A stretch of 64,000 bases of DNA from Leptobrachium leishanense (GCA_009667805.1 CM019071.1:47999593-48063592); one strand, 5' to 3'. Positions 1 through 10,743 are shown, numbered from the stretch's first letter. Notes: generated by a model from the sequence alone, not told the origin. Program-made: numbers and translations.

Positions 1-793
1 GGGGCCAATATATATGTGTGAGCTGGGGCCAATATATATGTGTGAGCTGGGGCCAATATATATCTGTGAGCTGGGGGCCAATATATATATATCTGCGAGC
101 TGGGGGCCAATACATATGTTTGAGTTGGGGGCCAATACATATGTTTGAGTTGGGGGCCAATACATATGTGTGAGCTGGGGGCCAATATACTATATCTGTG
201 AGCTGGGGCCAATATATATGTGTGATGTCGGCCAATATATATGTGTGAGCTGGGGGCCAATATATATGTGTGAGCTGGGGCCAATATATATGTGTGAGCT
301 GGGGGCCAATACATATGTGTGAGTTGAGGGCCAATATATATGTGTGAGCTGGGGGCCAATATATATGTGTGATCTGGGGCCAATATATATGTGTGAGCTG
401 GGGCCAATATATATGTGTGAGCTGGGGGCCAATATATATGTGAGCTGGGGGCCAATTAATTTGTGTGAGCTGGGATGCAATATATATGTGTGAGCTGGGG
501 GCCAATATATATGTGAGCTGGGGGCCAATTAATTTGTGTGAGCTGGGAGGCAATATATATGTGTGAGCTGGGGGCCAATATATATGTGTGAGCTGGGGGC
601 CAATATATATGTGAGCTGGGAGGCAATATATATGTGTGAGCTGGGGGCCAATATATATGTGAGCTGGGGGCCAATTAATTTGTGTGAGCTGGGGGCCAAT
701 ATATATCTGTGAGCTGTGGGCCAATATATATCTGTGAGCTGTGGGCCAAAACATATGTGTGAGCTGGGGACCAATATATATCTGTGAGCTGTG
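1..793. repeat. 25-26 bp minisatellite (motif GGGGGCCAATATATATGTG plus TGAGCT)
   Basis: Roughly 31 tandem units, each a G4-5 run, then CCAATATATATGTG, then TGAGCTG. Units vary by loss of one AT step, TGTG versus CTGTG, and GCCAATTAATTTG variants near 450, 525 and 670. The array starts before the window. The open frames across it (reverse strand, about 190-900) only reflect stop-free composition. The same core (TGAGCTGGGGGC plus CAATAT) recurs at 1836-3618 and, inverted, at 43900-44035. Confidence 0.97.
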
Positions 794-992
794 CCATTAG
801 CCTGCAGAGCATGCACTCTTTGTTCATCTCTCCAGACTCGGGGGGGGGGGGTCTGTTCATATTTATTTATAATCTGTGTGGGAGATAATAAATAAGACAA
901 GCACTGATTCGATTCAATTCGAATATGAACCTTAACAGTGTATTCGATTCGTGATTCGATTCAAGGGAAAATTTGTGATTCGCAGGGCCCTA
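794..992. mobile_element. Right end of a hAT-like non-autonomous element adjoining the 25-bp array
   Basis: After the array come an AT-rich stretch, a G11 run near 840 and a subterminal block of GATTCGATTC / ATTCGATTCG repeats (about 905-965). It ends in ...GATTCGCAGGGCCCTA at 992, which reads inward from the other strand as TAGGGCCCTGCGAATC. TAGGG/CAGGG starts with self-similar subterminal repeats are typical of hAT-superfamily elements. The matching left end would lie outside the window, so the classification is an inference. No transposase is visible. Confidence 0.45.
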
Positions 993-1539
993 ATATATAG
1001 TGAGACCCGAGAGTGCCACTTGTTTCCTGATATATCAATAGCCTAGCGCAGCACCGGGCAAGGACTTTGGAGAGATCCTGGAGTGCCAGATTTTAACAAA
1101 TTTTATATATATATATATAATGTGTATAATGTATGTGATTTTAGCAAACATATGTCATGATGAGCCCTCTACACCTCGTCTCCATTCCTATGCTTGTTTA
1201 TTTGTGTCTCGCTCCCTTTGTTTTTTTTATACTGCGCTGTGGAAACTGTTGGTGCCATATAAATGATTATAATATAAGCAACAATAAATCTATGAATTAA
1301 CCTGGTTAAGGGGACACTCAACTCATTTGGACCACTTTATAGCCCCGCCCCCCAGCTCCACTGCTCTGGAGAAATTGTGGAGTGAAGCAGAGGAGTTTCC
1401 TCTACCCCACCCAATGTCACCTGCGGATTGTTGAATTTCCCGGCTGCCAGTCACTAGTGATGTCACACAGAGAGCAGCCGACTTCAAGCTCTGAAACCAA
1501 TCGCTGTAGAGAGCATTGCCAGAGAGGCAGCGATGGATC
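993..1539. other. Spacer with SINE/LINE-type tail
   Basis: Low-repeat sequence. A (TA)n tract lies near 1106-1121. At about 1225-1275 there is a tail of the type CTGCGCTGTGG ... TGTTGGTGCCATATAAAT, matching the 3' ends of a dispersed retroposon family seen again near 30683 and, inverted, near 25445. The segment 1040-1080 (CACCGGGC ... CTGGAGTGCCAG) resembles 32540-32610. No credible gene is seen in 1291-1539. Confidence 0.4.
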
Positions 1540-1593
1540 CAGGGCTCGAGTCGAGCGGGAACGCGCAGGAACGGCGTTCCCGCACTTCTCCCA

Positions 1594-1629
1594 CAGCGGG
1601 AACGCTGCGGGAACGCAGCGTTCCCGCTG
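1594..1629. repeat. Perfect 15-bp hairpin, 6-nt loop
   Basis: CAGCGGGAACGCTGC at 1594-1608 pairs exactly with GCAGCGTTCCCGCTG at 1615-1629. It lies in the subterminal region of the putative hAT-like element, where the GGGAACG motif occurs repeatedly in both orientations. Confidence 0.9.
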
Positions 1630-1651
1630 TGGCCCGAGCCCAAACGCCGCC

Positions 1652-1809
1652 GCCGCACATTGCCGGCGGCCGCGTGCTTCCTGTTACAACAGCCGGTGAC
1701 AGGAGGTGGAGCCGCTCGCCTGGCTGTTTCATAGATCCCAGGCGAGCGGCTGCACTTCCTGTCAGCGGCCGCTGAAGCAGGAAACACGTGGCCGGCGGCA
1801 ATGTGCGGC
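1652..1809. repeat. Long imperfect inverted repeat, ~72-bp arms
   Basis: The left arm 1652-1723 (starting GCCGCACATTGCCGG) pairs with the right arm 1738-1809 (ending CCGGCGGCAATGTGCGGC) around a 14-nt loop that includes TGTTTCATAGAT. The arms are GC-rich with scattered mismatches. The equivalent place in the 43726-44411 element also holds a ~72-bp inverted repeat of different sequence. Confidence 0.85.
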
Positions 1810-1835
1810 AGGAGCAGCAAAGGTAAGCTGGGCTG

Positions 1836-3618
1836 GGGGCAGTATCCATGAGACCTGGGGGGGGCATATCCATGAGACCTGGGGGGGGGCATATCCATGA
1901 GACCTGGGGGGGGCAATATCCATGAGACCTGGGGGGGCATATCCATGAGACCTGGGGGGGCATATCCATGAGACCTGGGGGGGCAGTATCCATGAGACCT
2001 GGGGGGGGCATATCCATGAGACCTGGGGGGGCATATCCATGAGACCTGGGGGGGGCATATCCATGAGACCTGGGGGGGCCATATCCATGTGACCTGGGGG
2101 GGCAATATCCATGAGACCTGGGGCATATCCATGAGACCTGGGGGGCAATATCCATGAGAGCTGGGGCATATCCATGAGACGGGGGCAGTATCCATGAGAC
2201 CTGGGGGGGGCAATATCCATGAGACCTGGGGGCATATCCATGAGACCTGGGGCATATCCATGAGACCTGGGGGGAGGGGCAATATCCATGAGACCTGGGG
2301 CATATCCATGAGACCTGGGGGGGCATATCCATGAGACCTGGGGGGGGCATATCCATGAGACCTGGGGGGGCATATCCATGAGACCTGGGGGGGGGCATAT
2401 CCATGAGACCTGGGGCATATCCATGAGACCTGGGGGGGGGCATATCCATGAGACCTGGGGCATATCCATGAGACCTGGGGGGGGCAATATCCATGAGACC
2501 TGGGGGGGGCATATCCATGAGACCTGGGGCATATCCATGAGACCTGGGGGGGGCATATCCATGAGACCTGGGGCATATCCATGAGACCAGGGGGGGGGCA
2601 ATATCCATGAGACCTGGGGCATATCCATGAGACCTGGGGGGCAATATCCATGAGACCTGGGGGGGGGCATATCCATGAGACCTGGGGCATATCCATGAGA
2701 CCTGGGGGGGGCATATCCATGAGACCTGGGGCATATCCATGAGACCTGGGGGGGGCAATATCCATGAGACCTGGGGGGGGCATATCCATGAGACCTGGGG
2801 CATATCCATGAGACCTGGGGGGGCAATATCCATGAGACCTGGGGGGGCATATCCATGAGACCTGGGGCATATCCATGAGACCTGGGGGGGCAATATCCAT
2901 GAGACCTGGGTCATATCCATGAGACCTGGGGGGGGCATATCCATGAGACCTGGGGCATATCCATGAGACCCGGGGGGGGCAATATCCATGAGACCTGGGG
3001 GGGCATATCCATGAGACCTGGGGCATATCCATGAGACCTGGGGGGGCAATATCCATGAGACCTGGGGCATATCCATGAGACCTGGGGGGGCATATCCATG
3101 AGACCTGGGGCATATCCATGAGACCCGGGGGGCAATATCCATGAGACCTGGGGGGCATATCCATGACACCTGGGGCATATCCATGAGACCTGGGGGGGCA
3201 ATATCCATGAGACCTGGGGCATATCCATGAGACCTGGGGGGGCATATCCATGAGACCTGGGGGGGCAATATCCATGAGACCTGGGGGGGGCAATATCCAT
3301 GAGAGCTGGGGCATATCCATGAGACCTGGGGGGGCAATATCCATGAGAGCTGGGGGCAGTATCCATGAGACCTGGGGGCAGTATCCATGAGAGCTGGGGG
3401 CATTATCCATGAGACCTGGGAGCAATATCCATGAGACCTGGGGGCAGTATCTATGAGACCTGGGGCATATCCATGAGACCTGGGGGCATTATCCATGAGA
3501 CCTGGGGGCATTATCCATGAGAGCTGGGGGGGCATTATCCATGAGAGCTGGGGGCAATATATACCCATATGAGCTGGGGCAATTATATCCATGTGAACTG
3601 GGGAAAATATATCCATAT
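1836..3618. repeat. 22-bp G-run minisatellite (GGGGGGCATATCCATGAGAC + CT)
   Basis: About 76 units of a variable G-run (4 to 9) followed by CATATCCATGAGACCT, with CAATATCC and CAGTATCC variants. Long stretches alternate a short G4 unit and a long G7-8 unit, so the effective repeat is often a dimer. The last units (3520-3618) change from GAGACCT to GAGAGCT and then to CATATGAGCTGGGGCAAT, grading into the motif of array 1-793. The reverse-strand open frames of about 700 codons here are artefacts. Confidence 0.97.
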
Positions 3619-5190
3619 AACCAGCGCTGTGTATGTTATTCTGGGGGCTCAGTGCTGTGTATGTTATTCTGGGGGTTCAGTGCTGTGTATATTATTCTGG
3701 GGGTTCAGTGTTGTGTATATTATTCTGGGGGCTCAGTGCTGTGTATATTATTCTGGGGGTTCAGTGTTGTGTATATTATTCTGGGGGTTCAGTGCTGTGT
3801 ATATTATTCTGGGGGCACAGTGTTGTGTATATTATTCTGGGGGCTCAGTGCTGTGTATATTATTCTGGGGGCTCAGTGTTGTGTATATTATTCTGGGGGC
3901 TCAGTGTTGTGTATATTATTCTGGGGGCACAGTGTTGTGTATATTATTCTGGGGGCACAGTGTTGTGTATATTATTCTGGGGGCTCAGTGCTGTGTATAT
4001 TATTCTGGGGGCACAGTGTTGTGTATATTATTCTGGGGGCTCAGTGTTGTGTATATTATTCTGGGGGCACAGTGTTGTGTATATTATTCTGGGGGCTCAG
4101 TGCTGTGTATATTATTCTGGGGGCTCAGTGCTGTGTATATTATTCTGGGGGTTCAGTGCTGTGTATGTTATTCTGGGGGCTCAGTGCTGTGTATATTATT
4201 CTGGGGGTTCAGTGCTGTGTATGTTATTCTGGGGGCACAGTGTTGTGTATATTATTCTGGGGGCTCAGTGCTGTGTATGTTATTCTGGGGGCTCAGTGCT
4301 GTGTATATTATTCTGGGGGTTCAGTGCTGTGTATATTATTCTGGGGGCTCAGTGCTGTGTATATTATTCTGGGGGTTCAGTGCTGTGTATATTATTCTGG
4401 GGGCACAGTGTTGTGTATATTATTCTGGGGGTTCAGTGCTGTGTATATTATTCTGGGGGCTCAGTGCTGTGTATATTATTCTGGGGGTTCAGTGCTGTGT
4501 ATATTATTCTGGGGGCTCAGTGCTGTGTATGTTATTCTGGGGGCTCAGTGCTGTGTATATTATTCTGGGGGTTCAGTGCTGTGTATATTATTCTGGGGGT
4601 TCAGTGCTGTGTATATTATTCTGGGGGCTCAGTGCTGTGTATATTATTCTGGGGGTTCAGTGTTGTGTAATATTATTCTGGGGCTCAGTGCTGTGTATAT
4701 TATTCTGGGGGCTCAGTGTTGTGTATATTATTCTGGGGGCACAGTGTTGTGTATATTATCTGGGGGCTCAGTGCTGTGCATATTATTCTGGGGGCTTCAG
4801 TGTTGTGTATATTATTCTGGGGGCTCAGTGCTGTGTATATTATTCTGGGGGCACAGTGTTGTGTATATTATTCTTGGGGCTCAGTGCTGTGTATATTATT
4901 CTGGGGGCACAATGTTGTGTATATTATTCTGGGGGCTCAGTGCTGGGTATAGTATTCTGGGGGCTCAGTGTTGTGTATATTATTCTGGGGGCTCAGTGCT
5001 GTGTATATTATTCTGGGGGTTCAGTGCTGTGTATATTATTCTGGGGGTTCAGCGCTGTGTATATTATTCTGGGGGCTCAGTGTTGTGTATATTATTCTGG
5101 GGGCACAGTGTTGTGTATATTATTCTGGGGGCTCAGTGTTGTGTATATTATTCTGGGGGCACAGTGCTGTGTATATTATTCTGGGGGTCT
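3619..5190. repeat. 28-bp minisatellite (TTCTGGGGGCTCAGTGCTGT + GTATATTA)
   Basis: About 55 units of 28 bp. Three main unit types occur: GCTCAGTGCT, GTTCAGTGCT and GCACAGTGTT, plus GCTCAGTGTT. Some units have GTATGTTA instead of GTATATTA. The period is not a multiple of three, yet all three forward frames are open for long distances, which shows stop-free composition rather than coding. It ends in a (TA)n tract at about 5200-5222. Confidence 0.97.
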
Positions 5191-5230
5191 GTGCCTGGAT
5201 ATATATATATATATATTATATATAAAATGC

Positions 5231-5390
5231 GTTAGTCCAGTTGCCACAATCACGAGTATACCTGTACGTAGTGATACCTTTCACTGATCAGTATAGTTTC
5301 CAGTTTACACTCTTGAAAGCTTGTCTTTTAAATGTAAAGTTAACCCAATAAAAATGGTATCACCGGCTCGTCCGGCTATACTCGTGATAT
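5231..5390. mobile_element. Penelope-like terminal fragment, inverted (pLTR-type) pair
   Basis: Starts GTTAGTCCAGTTGCCACAAT, then CACGAGTATACC...GTAGTGATACC. It ends with AATAAAAATGGTATCACC ... GGCTATACTCGTGAT, the inverse of the start. The middle carries GAAAGCTTGTCTTTTAAATG, the signature also seen in the larger copies at 22241-23590, 31721-32210, 33050-33165 and 46265 onward. It is therefore two inverted copies of the end of a Penelope-like element with almost nothing between them. Confidence 0.7.
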
Positions 5391-5868
5391 ATATATATAT
5401 TTTCTTCAGCTAATGGGGGTTGTGGAATTCGTGGGTGAGTTCCCTCACTTTTTTTCCCAGGACTTGACCCCTGGATGGATCAGATCTGTGCATGCGCGTG
5501 CAGCTCCGATCCATCGCTCTGCGCAGGCGCTACGGAACTTCTGTACGTAAGGTGGGGGAGTCCCGTAGCGCTGCGCATATGTGGTTTCTACACTACGCAA
5601 GTTGCATAGGAGCACAAATTGCGTGGAAAAGCTTCAGCGATGTTTGGGAGTCCCTGGAAGTGGAGGAGCAACACGCGGCGAGGGAGGAAAATCACCTAAA
5701 AAACATAGAAACGATATTAAAAAATAATTGGGCAGGATCTGATTGATTATTTAAGGGTAAAAAAAAATGGAAACTCTATTTTTTTAATAGTCTTCCCATT
5801 AAGGTTAGGGATAAAAGTAACCGTAACCATCAGAACATATCGAAGGTAACAAGTAGGAGCGCAAACAT
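5391..5868. other. Spacer, no gene recognised
   Basis: A (TA)n tract (5388-5400) is followed by low-repeat sequence with scattered CpGs. An 84-codon forward frame (5492-5746) has no recognisable domain. Near 5474-5515 there is a weak inverted repeat (GATGGATCAGATCTG / CTCCGATCCATC). Nothing else can be supported. Confidence 0.4.
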
Positions 5869-5871
5869 TAA

Positions 5872-6296
5872 GGCTAGGGTCAGACTAACGCATTTTTCAC
5901 GTTGTCCGTGAAAGTGTGCGTTCGAAGAATGGACGTATTTTTTCACGGAATACGCAATAGCGGTCATACTATGCGCCGTTTCATCCGTGATTTTGTACGG
6001 ATCATCAATAAAACACTTCTTGCATCTGGACGTTATGTTGGCCGGACATTAGCAGCGTCTGATGTCTCCAATTCACGCACACACGCCGCTAGCGGACGCA
6101 GCGCACTCTGTACGTCAGTACTAGTGGTTTAACGTTCTCGAAAAAATGCGTTCATTTTCCACTTGCGTTGCGCAGCCGGACTTTCGTGCGACCGTACTTC
6201 GTATATTGGCCGTCATTGCACGTCATTTGCTGCTAGTGCGGCCGTGATTAAGTGCGCCAGAACGCGCGTTCGCACTGCCTCAGTCTGACCCTAGCC
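5872..6296. mobile_element. Harbinger-like MITE, copy A
   Basis: Terminal inverted repeats GGCTAGGGTCAGACTAACGC at 5872 and ...CAGTCTGACCCTAGCC ending at 6296. Both sides are flanked by TAA (5869-5871 and 6297-6299), the 3-bp target duplication expected of PIF/Harbinger transposons. The 425-bp interior is CpG-rich and has no transposase. It contains GACGTTATGTTGGCCGGACA, shared with copies B and C in the opposite orientation. Confidence 0.75.
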
Positions 6297-6322
6297 TAAA
6301 AGGGTTATTCAAAGAGCGCCTG

Positions 6323-7170
6323 AGGCTAAGGTCAGACGAACGCATTTTTCACGTGCGTTTAGGCTGGGGTCAGACCAGCGCACTTTTAACGTGCGTTCTG
6401 GCGCACATAATTACGGCCGCACTAGCAGCAGATGACAGGCAATGACGGCCACTATACGATGTACGGTCGCACAAAAGTCCGGTCGTGCAACGCAAGTGGA
6501 ATTTGAACGCATTTTTTTGAGAACGCTGAACCGCTAGTACTGACGTACTGAGTGCGCAGCTGCGGCATAGCGGCGTGTGTGCGTGATTAGGAGATGTCAG
6601 ACGCTGCTAATGTCCGGCTAACATAACGTCCAGACGCAAAAAGGGTTTTATTGACGATCCGTACAAAATCACGCCCGAAAATGCGCGTCGTCTGACCGTT
6701 TTTGCGCATTCCGTGAAAAAATACGTCAATGCGTTCGGACGCACTTTTTCACGTTCGCGGGGAAAAATGCTTTCGTCTGACCCTAGCCTAAGCCACACGA
6801 AATCACGGCCGTGCTAGCAGCAAATGACGTCCAATGCCGGGGAACACACGACGAACGGCCGCACGAACGTTCATCCGTGCAACGCAAGTGGCAAACGAAC
6901 GCATTTTTTCGAGAACGTCAAACCGCTAGTACTGACGTACAGAGTGCGCTGCGTCCGCTAGCGGCGTGTGTGTGTGATTAGGAGACGTCAGACGCTGCTA
7001 ATGTCCGGCCAACATAACGTCCAGACGCAAAAAGTGTTTTATTGATGATCCGTACAAAATCACGGACGAAACGGTGCATCGTATCGCGTATTCCGGGAAA
7101 AAATGCATCCATTCGTTCGAACGCACTTTTTCACGGGCAACGTGAAAAATGCGTTCGTCTGACCCTAGCC
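6323..7170. mobile_element. Harbinger-like MITE, copy C, split by copy B
   Basis: The left end GGCTAAGGTCAGACGAACGC (6323-6358) and the body and right end (6792-7170, ending GACCCTAGCC before TAA) read as one element once copy B (6362-6788) is removed. The body lies opposite to copy A. The sequence after the break resumes inside the element at CACGAAATCACGGCCG, consistent with nested insertion. Confidence 0.65.
6362..6788. mobile_element. Harbinger-like MITE, copy B, nested in copy C
   Basis: Starts GGCTGGGGTCAGACCAGCGC and ends GTCTGACCCTAGCC, 427 bp, opposite to copy A. Flanks are TTA on the left and TAA on the right, both fitting the TWA preference though not identical. It holds no transposase frame and depends on an enzyme encoded elsewhere. 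Confidence 0.7.
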
Positions 7171-7173
7171 TAA

Positions 7174-7689
7174 ATCGCAGGAAAATGACGTTGCTCTCTG
7201 GTTCGGCGCACTTCGATGCGATTTGGTAAATTCGCTTGCATTACACATTTTTTGCCAAAATAGCCCAAATTAATGCCAAGAAAGTTTGCTCATTTTGAGA
7301 TGTTTGAGTTGAGCTCTCTTGCGTTTTAATGCAGGGCTCCCCTCTGAAATCCAGCCTGTGCACAGTTTGGTAAATTAATCCCCCCACCCCCCATGAGTCA
7401 GATGACAGTGGTCTCATGTTGTTGTTTTTGTGGTTGTTGATAAAGTTGTTGAGAGAAGTGGTTGGCGACGTGATGCTGAGATTGGCAAAGCGGTGGCGGA
7501 CATTGTGGTGACGTAGGCAATGCCCGACCCGTCTGCAGAGGCGGTGGGCGTGACGCGAGTCGGTGGGCGTGTTCTAGCAGTTGTCGGTGTGGGAAGCGGA
7601 CGGAAGGATCGGACCGGCGGAGCGAGGCGGAAACCGGTGAGTCCACGAATCCGCACCGAGGCGGCCCCCCTCCAGGGGCGGTGTCTGAG
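7174..7689. other. Spacer with CpG-rich block and possible splice donor
   Basis: 7174-7500 is low-repeat sequence. 7500-7680 is CpG- and GC-rich and includes GGAAACCGGTGAGTCC near 7630, which has a good 5' splice-site consensus (GTGAGT). This could be a non-coding first exon and promoter, but no TATA box, no downstream acceptor and no recognisable coding supports it. It passes directly into the G-rich array. Confidence 0.25.
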
Positions 7690-10030
7690 AGTTAAGGGGG
7701 GGGGGGTCTGAGGGGGAGAGTTTTACGAGGGGGGGTCTGAGGGGAGAGTTTTACGAGGGGGGTCTGAGGGGGAGAGTTATAGGGGGGGTCTGAGGGGAGA
7801 GTTATGGGGGGGTCTGAGGGGGGAGAGTTTTACGAGGGGGGGTCTGAAGGGGAGAGTTATAGGGGGCGTCTGAGGGGGAGAGTTTTACCAGGGGGGGGGG
7901 GGGTCTGAGGGGGGAGAGTTATAGGGGGCGTCTGAGGGGGAGAGTTTTACCGGGGGGGGGGTCTGAGGGGAGAGTTGTACGAGGGGGGGGTCTGAGGGGA
8001 GAGTTGTACGAGGGGGGGGGGCTGAGGGGGGAGAGTTTTACGAGGGGGGTCTGAGGGGAGAGTTTTACGAGGGGGGGTCTGAGGGGGAGAGTTTTACGAG
8101 GGGGGGTCTGAGGGGGAGAGTTTTACCAGGGGGGGGGGTCTGAGGGGGAGAGTTATAGGGGGGGTCTGAGGGGAGAGTTTTACGAGGGGGGGGGTCTGAG
8201 GGGAGAGTTTTACGAGGGGGGGTGGTCTGAGGGGGAGAGTTTTACGAGGGGGGGGGTCTGAGGGGGGAGAGTTTTACGAGGGGGGGGGGTCTGAGGGGGA
8301 GAGTTTTACGAGGGGGGGTGGTCTGAGGGGAGAGTTTTACGAGGGGGGGGTCTGAGGGGGAGAGTTTTACGAGGGGGGGGTCTGAGGGGGAGAGTTTTAC
8401 GAGGGGGGGGTCTGAGGGGGAGAGTTTTACGAGGGGGGGTCTGAGGGGGAGAGTTTTACGAGGGGGGGTCTGAGGGGGAGAGTTTTACGAGGGGGGGGGG
8501 TCTGAGGGGGAGAGTTTTACGAGGGGGGGTCTGAGGGGGAGAGTTTTACGAGGGGGGGGTCTGAGGGGCAGAGTTTTACGAGGGGGGTCTGAGGGGGAGA
8601 GTTTTACGAGGGGGGGTCTGAGGGGGGGAGTTTTACGAGGGGGGGGTCTGAGGGGGAGAGTTTTACGAGGGGGGGTCTGAGGGGAGAGTTTTACGAGGGG
8701 GGTCTGAGGGGGGAGAGTTATAGGGGGGGTCTGAGGGGGAGAGTTATGGGGGGGTCTGAGGGGGAGAGTTTTACGAGGGGGGTCTGAGGGGAGAGTTATA
8801 GGGGGGTCTGAGGGGGGAGAGTTATAGGGGGGTCTGAGGGGGAGAGTTATAGGGGGGTCTGAGGGGGAGAGTTTTACCAGGGGGGGGGTCTGAGGGGGGA
8901 GAGTTATAGGGGGCGTCTGAGGGGGAGAGTTTTACCGGGGGGGGGGTCTGAGGGGGAGAGTTGTACGAGGGGGGGGGGTCTGAGGGGGAGAGTTGTACGA
9001 GGGGGGGGGTCTGAGGGGAGAGTTGTACGAGGGGGGGGGGTCTGAGGGGGGAGAGTTTTACGAGGGGGGGGGGTCTGAGGGGGAGAGTTTTACGAGGGGG
9101 GTCTGAGGGGGAGAGTTTTACGAGGGGGGGGGTCTGAGGGGGAGAGTTTTACCGGGGGGGGGGTCTGAGGGGGGAGAGTTATAGGGGGGGTCTGAGGGGG
9201 AGAGTTTTACGAGGGGGGGGGGTCTGAGGGGGAGAGTTTTACGAGGGGGGGTGGTCTGAGGGGGGAGAGTTTTACGAGGGGGGGGGTCTGAGGGGGAGAG
9301 TTTTACGAGGGGGGGTGGTCTGAGGGGAGAGTTTTACGAGGGGGGGGTCTGAGGGGGAGAGTTTTACGAGGGGGGGGTCTGAGGGGGAGAGTTTTACGAG
9401 GGGGGGGGTCTGAGGGGAGAGTTTTACGAGGGGGGGTCTGGGGGGGAGAGTTATAGGGGGGGTCTGAGGGGAGAGTTATGGGGGGGTCTGAGGGGGAGAG
9501 TTTTACGAGGGGGGGGTCTGAGGGGGAGAGTTTTACGGGGGGGGGTCTGAGGGGAGAGTTTTACGAGGGGGGGTCTGAGGGGGGAGAGTTATACGGGGGT
9601 CTGAGGGGGAGAGTTATACGGGGGTCTGAGGGGGGAGAGTTTTCTGAGGGGGGAGAGTTATAGGGGGGTCTGAGGGGGAGAGTTATGGGGGGGTCTGAGG
9701 GGGAGAGTTTTACGAGGGGGGGGGTCTGAGGGGAGAGTTATACGGGGGTCTGAGGGGGGAGAGTTATGAGGGGGGGAGAGTTATGAGGGGGGGAGAGTTA
9801 TGAGGGGGGGAGAGTTATGAGGGGGGGAGAGTTATGAGGGGGGGAGAGTTATGAGGGGGGGAGAGTTATGAGGGGGGGAGAGTTATACGGGGGTCTGAGG
9901 GGGGAGAGTTTTACGGGGGGTCTGAGGGGGGAGAGTTTTACGGGGGGTCTGAGGGGGGAGAGTTATACGGGGGTCTGGGGGAGAGTTATACGGGGGTCTG
10001 AGGGGGGAGAGTTTTACGGGGGGTGGTCTG
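7690..10030. repeat. ~30-bp G-rich minisatellite with 17-bp sub-array
   Basis: About 78 units: a G-run of 5 to 12, TCTGAGGGGGAGAGTTTTAC, then GA. Variants are GAGAGTTATAG, GAGAGTTGTACGAG, TTTTACCAG and GGTGGTCTGAG. Unit length varies mainly through the G-runs. At about 9765-9885 a 17-bp unit (GAGGGGGGGAGAGTTAT) repeats about 8 times, a secondary expansion inside the array. Several guanine tracts per unit give dense G-quadruplex potential on the plus strand. Confidence 0.97.
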
Positions 10031-10144
10031 AGTGACAGAAGGGGCCGGGTAGAGCCATGGTGCAGGATGGGGGGGGGCAGCAAGCTTGTGGAGGTGATGG
10101 AGGGCAGGTCTGTAATGTTTTGGTGTGTTGCGTTTCCTTATGAC

Positions 10145-10170
10145 ACTACAAGTCCCATAATCCCCTGCAT
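10145..10170 (+). promoter_or_regulatory. ACTACAAGTCCCATAAT element (ZNF143/THAP11-like)
   Basis: ACTACAAGTCCCATAATCCC resembles the ACTACAANTCCCAGNATGC element bound by ZNF143/THAP11 in vertebrate promoters. The same words also sit at the ends of dispersed vertebrate repeats, so function is uncertain. Confidence 0.35.
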
Positions 10171-10622
10171 GTCACTGGCGGGGCTGTAGCGCGGCGTTAT
10201 TTGACACTCTACACATTATTAATTCATGTGGAAAGAGCCCTGGTCTCGGCGCCCGCAGCACGTGCTCATAAAATATGGATATCCCTCTTTAATCGGTGGC
10301 GGCGCTGTGCTCGGCGCTGTACTCGCTGCTCCTGTGCGCTGCATGTGGCTGCGCGCGCTCTGCCTCCTCCGTCGCTGTGTGGGAGAGATCTCCGCAGAGT
10401 GACGTTGGCGCAGCGTATTAATTGCAGGGTTTGCGCTTTATTTTTGTGGGATTGGACGCGGATCAGATCCTTGTCTTTCCTCGCACAGGGATGAAAAAAC
10501 GGGAAAATAACGCTATTTATCCAGAAGATAACGCGAATTGCGTCAGAGCGCAGGCGGACATACTGACGCGTGATTGGTGACATTTAACTGGCACCGCGTT
10601 ATTTAGGAATACATCTGACAAG

Positions 10623-10641
10623 GCATTCTGGGACTTGTAGT
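10623..10641 (-). promoter_or_regulatory. ACTACAAGTCCCAGAATGC element (ZNF143/THAP11-like)
   Basis: The reverse strand reads ACTACAAGTCCCAGAATGC, a full match to the ZNF143/THAP11 composite consensus as I know it. A related copy (ACTACAACTCCCAGAATTC) lies about 120 bp downstream at 10744-10763. Confidence 0.45.
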
Positions 10642-10743
10642 TGTATGGCAGCTGGCTGGGGCCACATCTGTCCAGCCGAGGGTTAAACGGTCTTCTCGTC
10701 CCTATCAGACATATGGCTGCTTCCGCAGTGTCCCTCTCTAGGG

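Larger units (their letters stand above)
1540..1835 (+). mobile_element. Left end of a hAT-like element with GC-rich hairpins, leading into the 22-bp array
   Basis: Begins CAGGGCTCGAGTCGAGCGGG at 1540, followed by repeated GGGAACG / CGTTCCC blocks. It contains two strong hairpins (1594-1629 and 1652-1809) and runs through AAAGGTAAGCTGGG into the minisatellite starting at 1836. The order (terminus, GC-rich inverted repeat, GGTAAG, G-rich minisatellite) matches the reverse complement of the element at 43726-44411. No second terminus matching CAGGGCTCGAG is visible to the right, so the element is incomplete or was disrupted. Confidence 0.45.

Noticed and set aside
1323..3616. Reverse-strand open frames of about 700 codons
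   Set aside because: They are periodic translations of the 22-bp array; several frames are open at once and the repeat varies through G-run length, which would shift frame constantly.
3517..5287. Two overlapping 572-codon forward frames
   Set aside because: The unit is 28 bp, so every frame passes through all three phases; openness reflects the absence of stop words in the unit.
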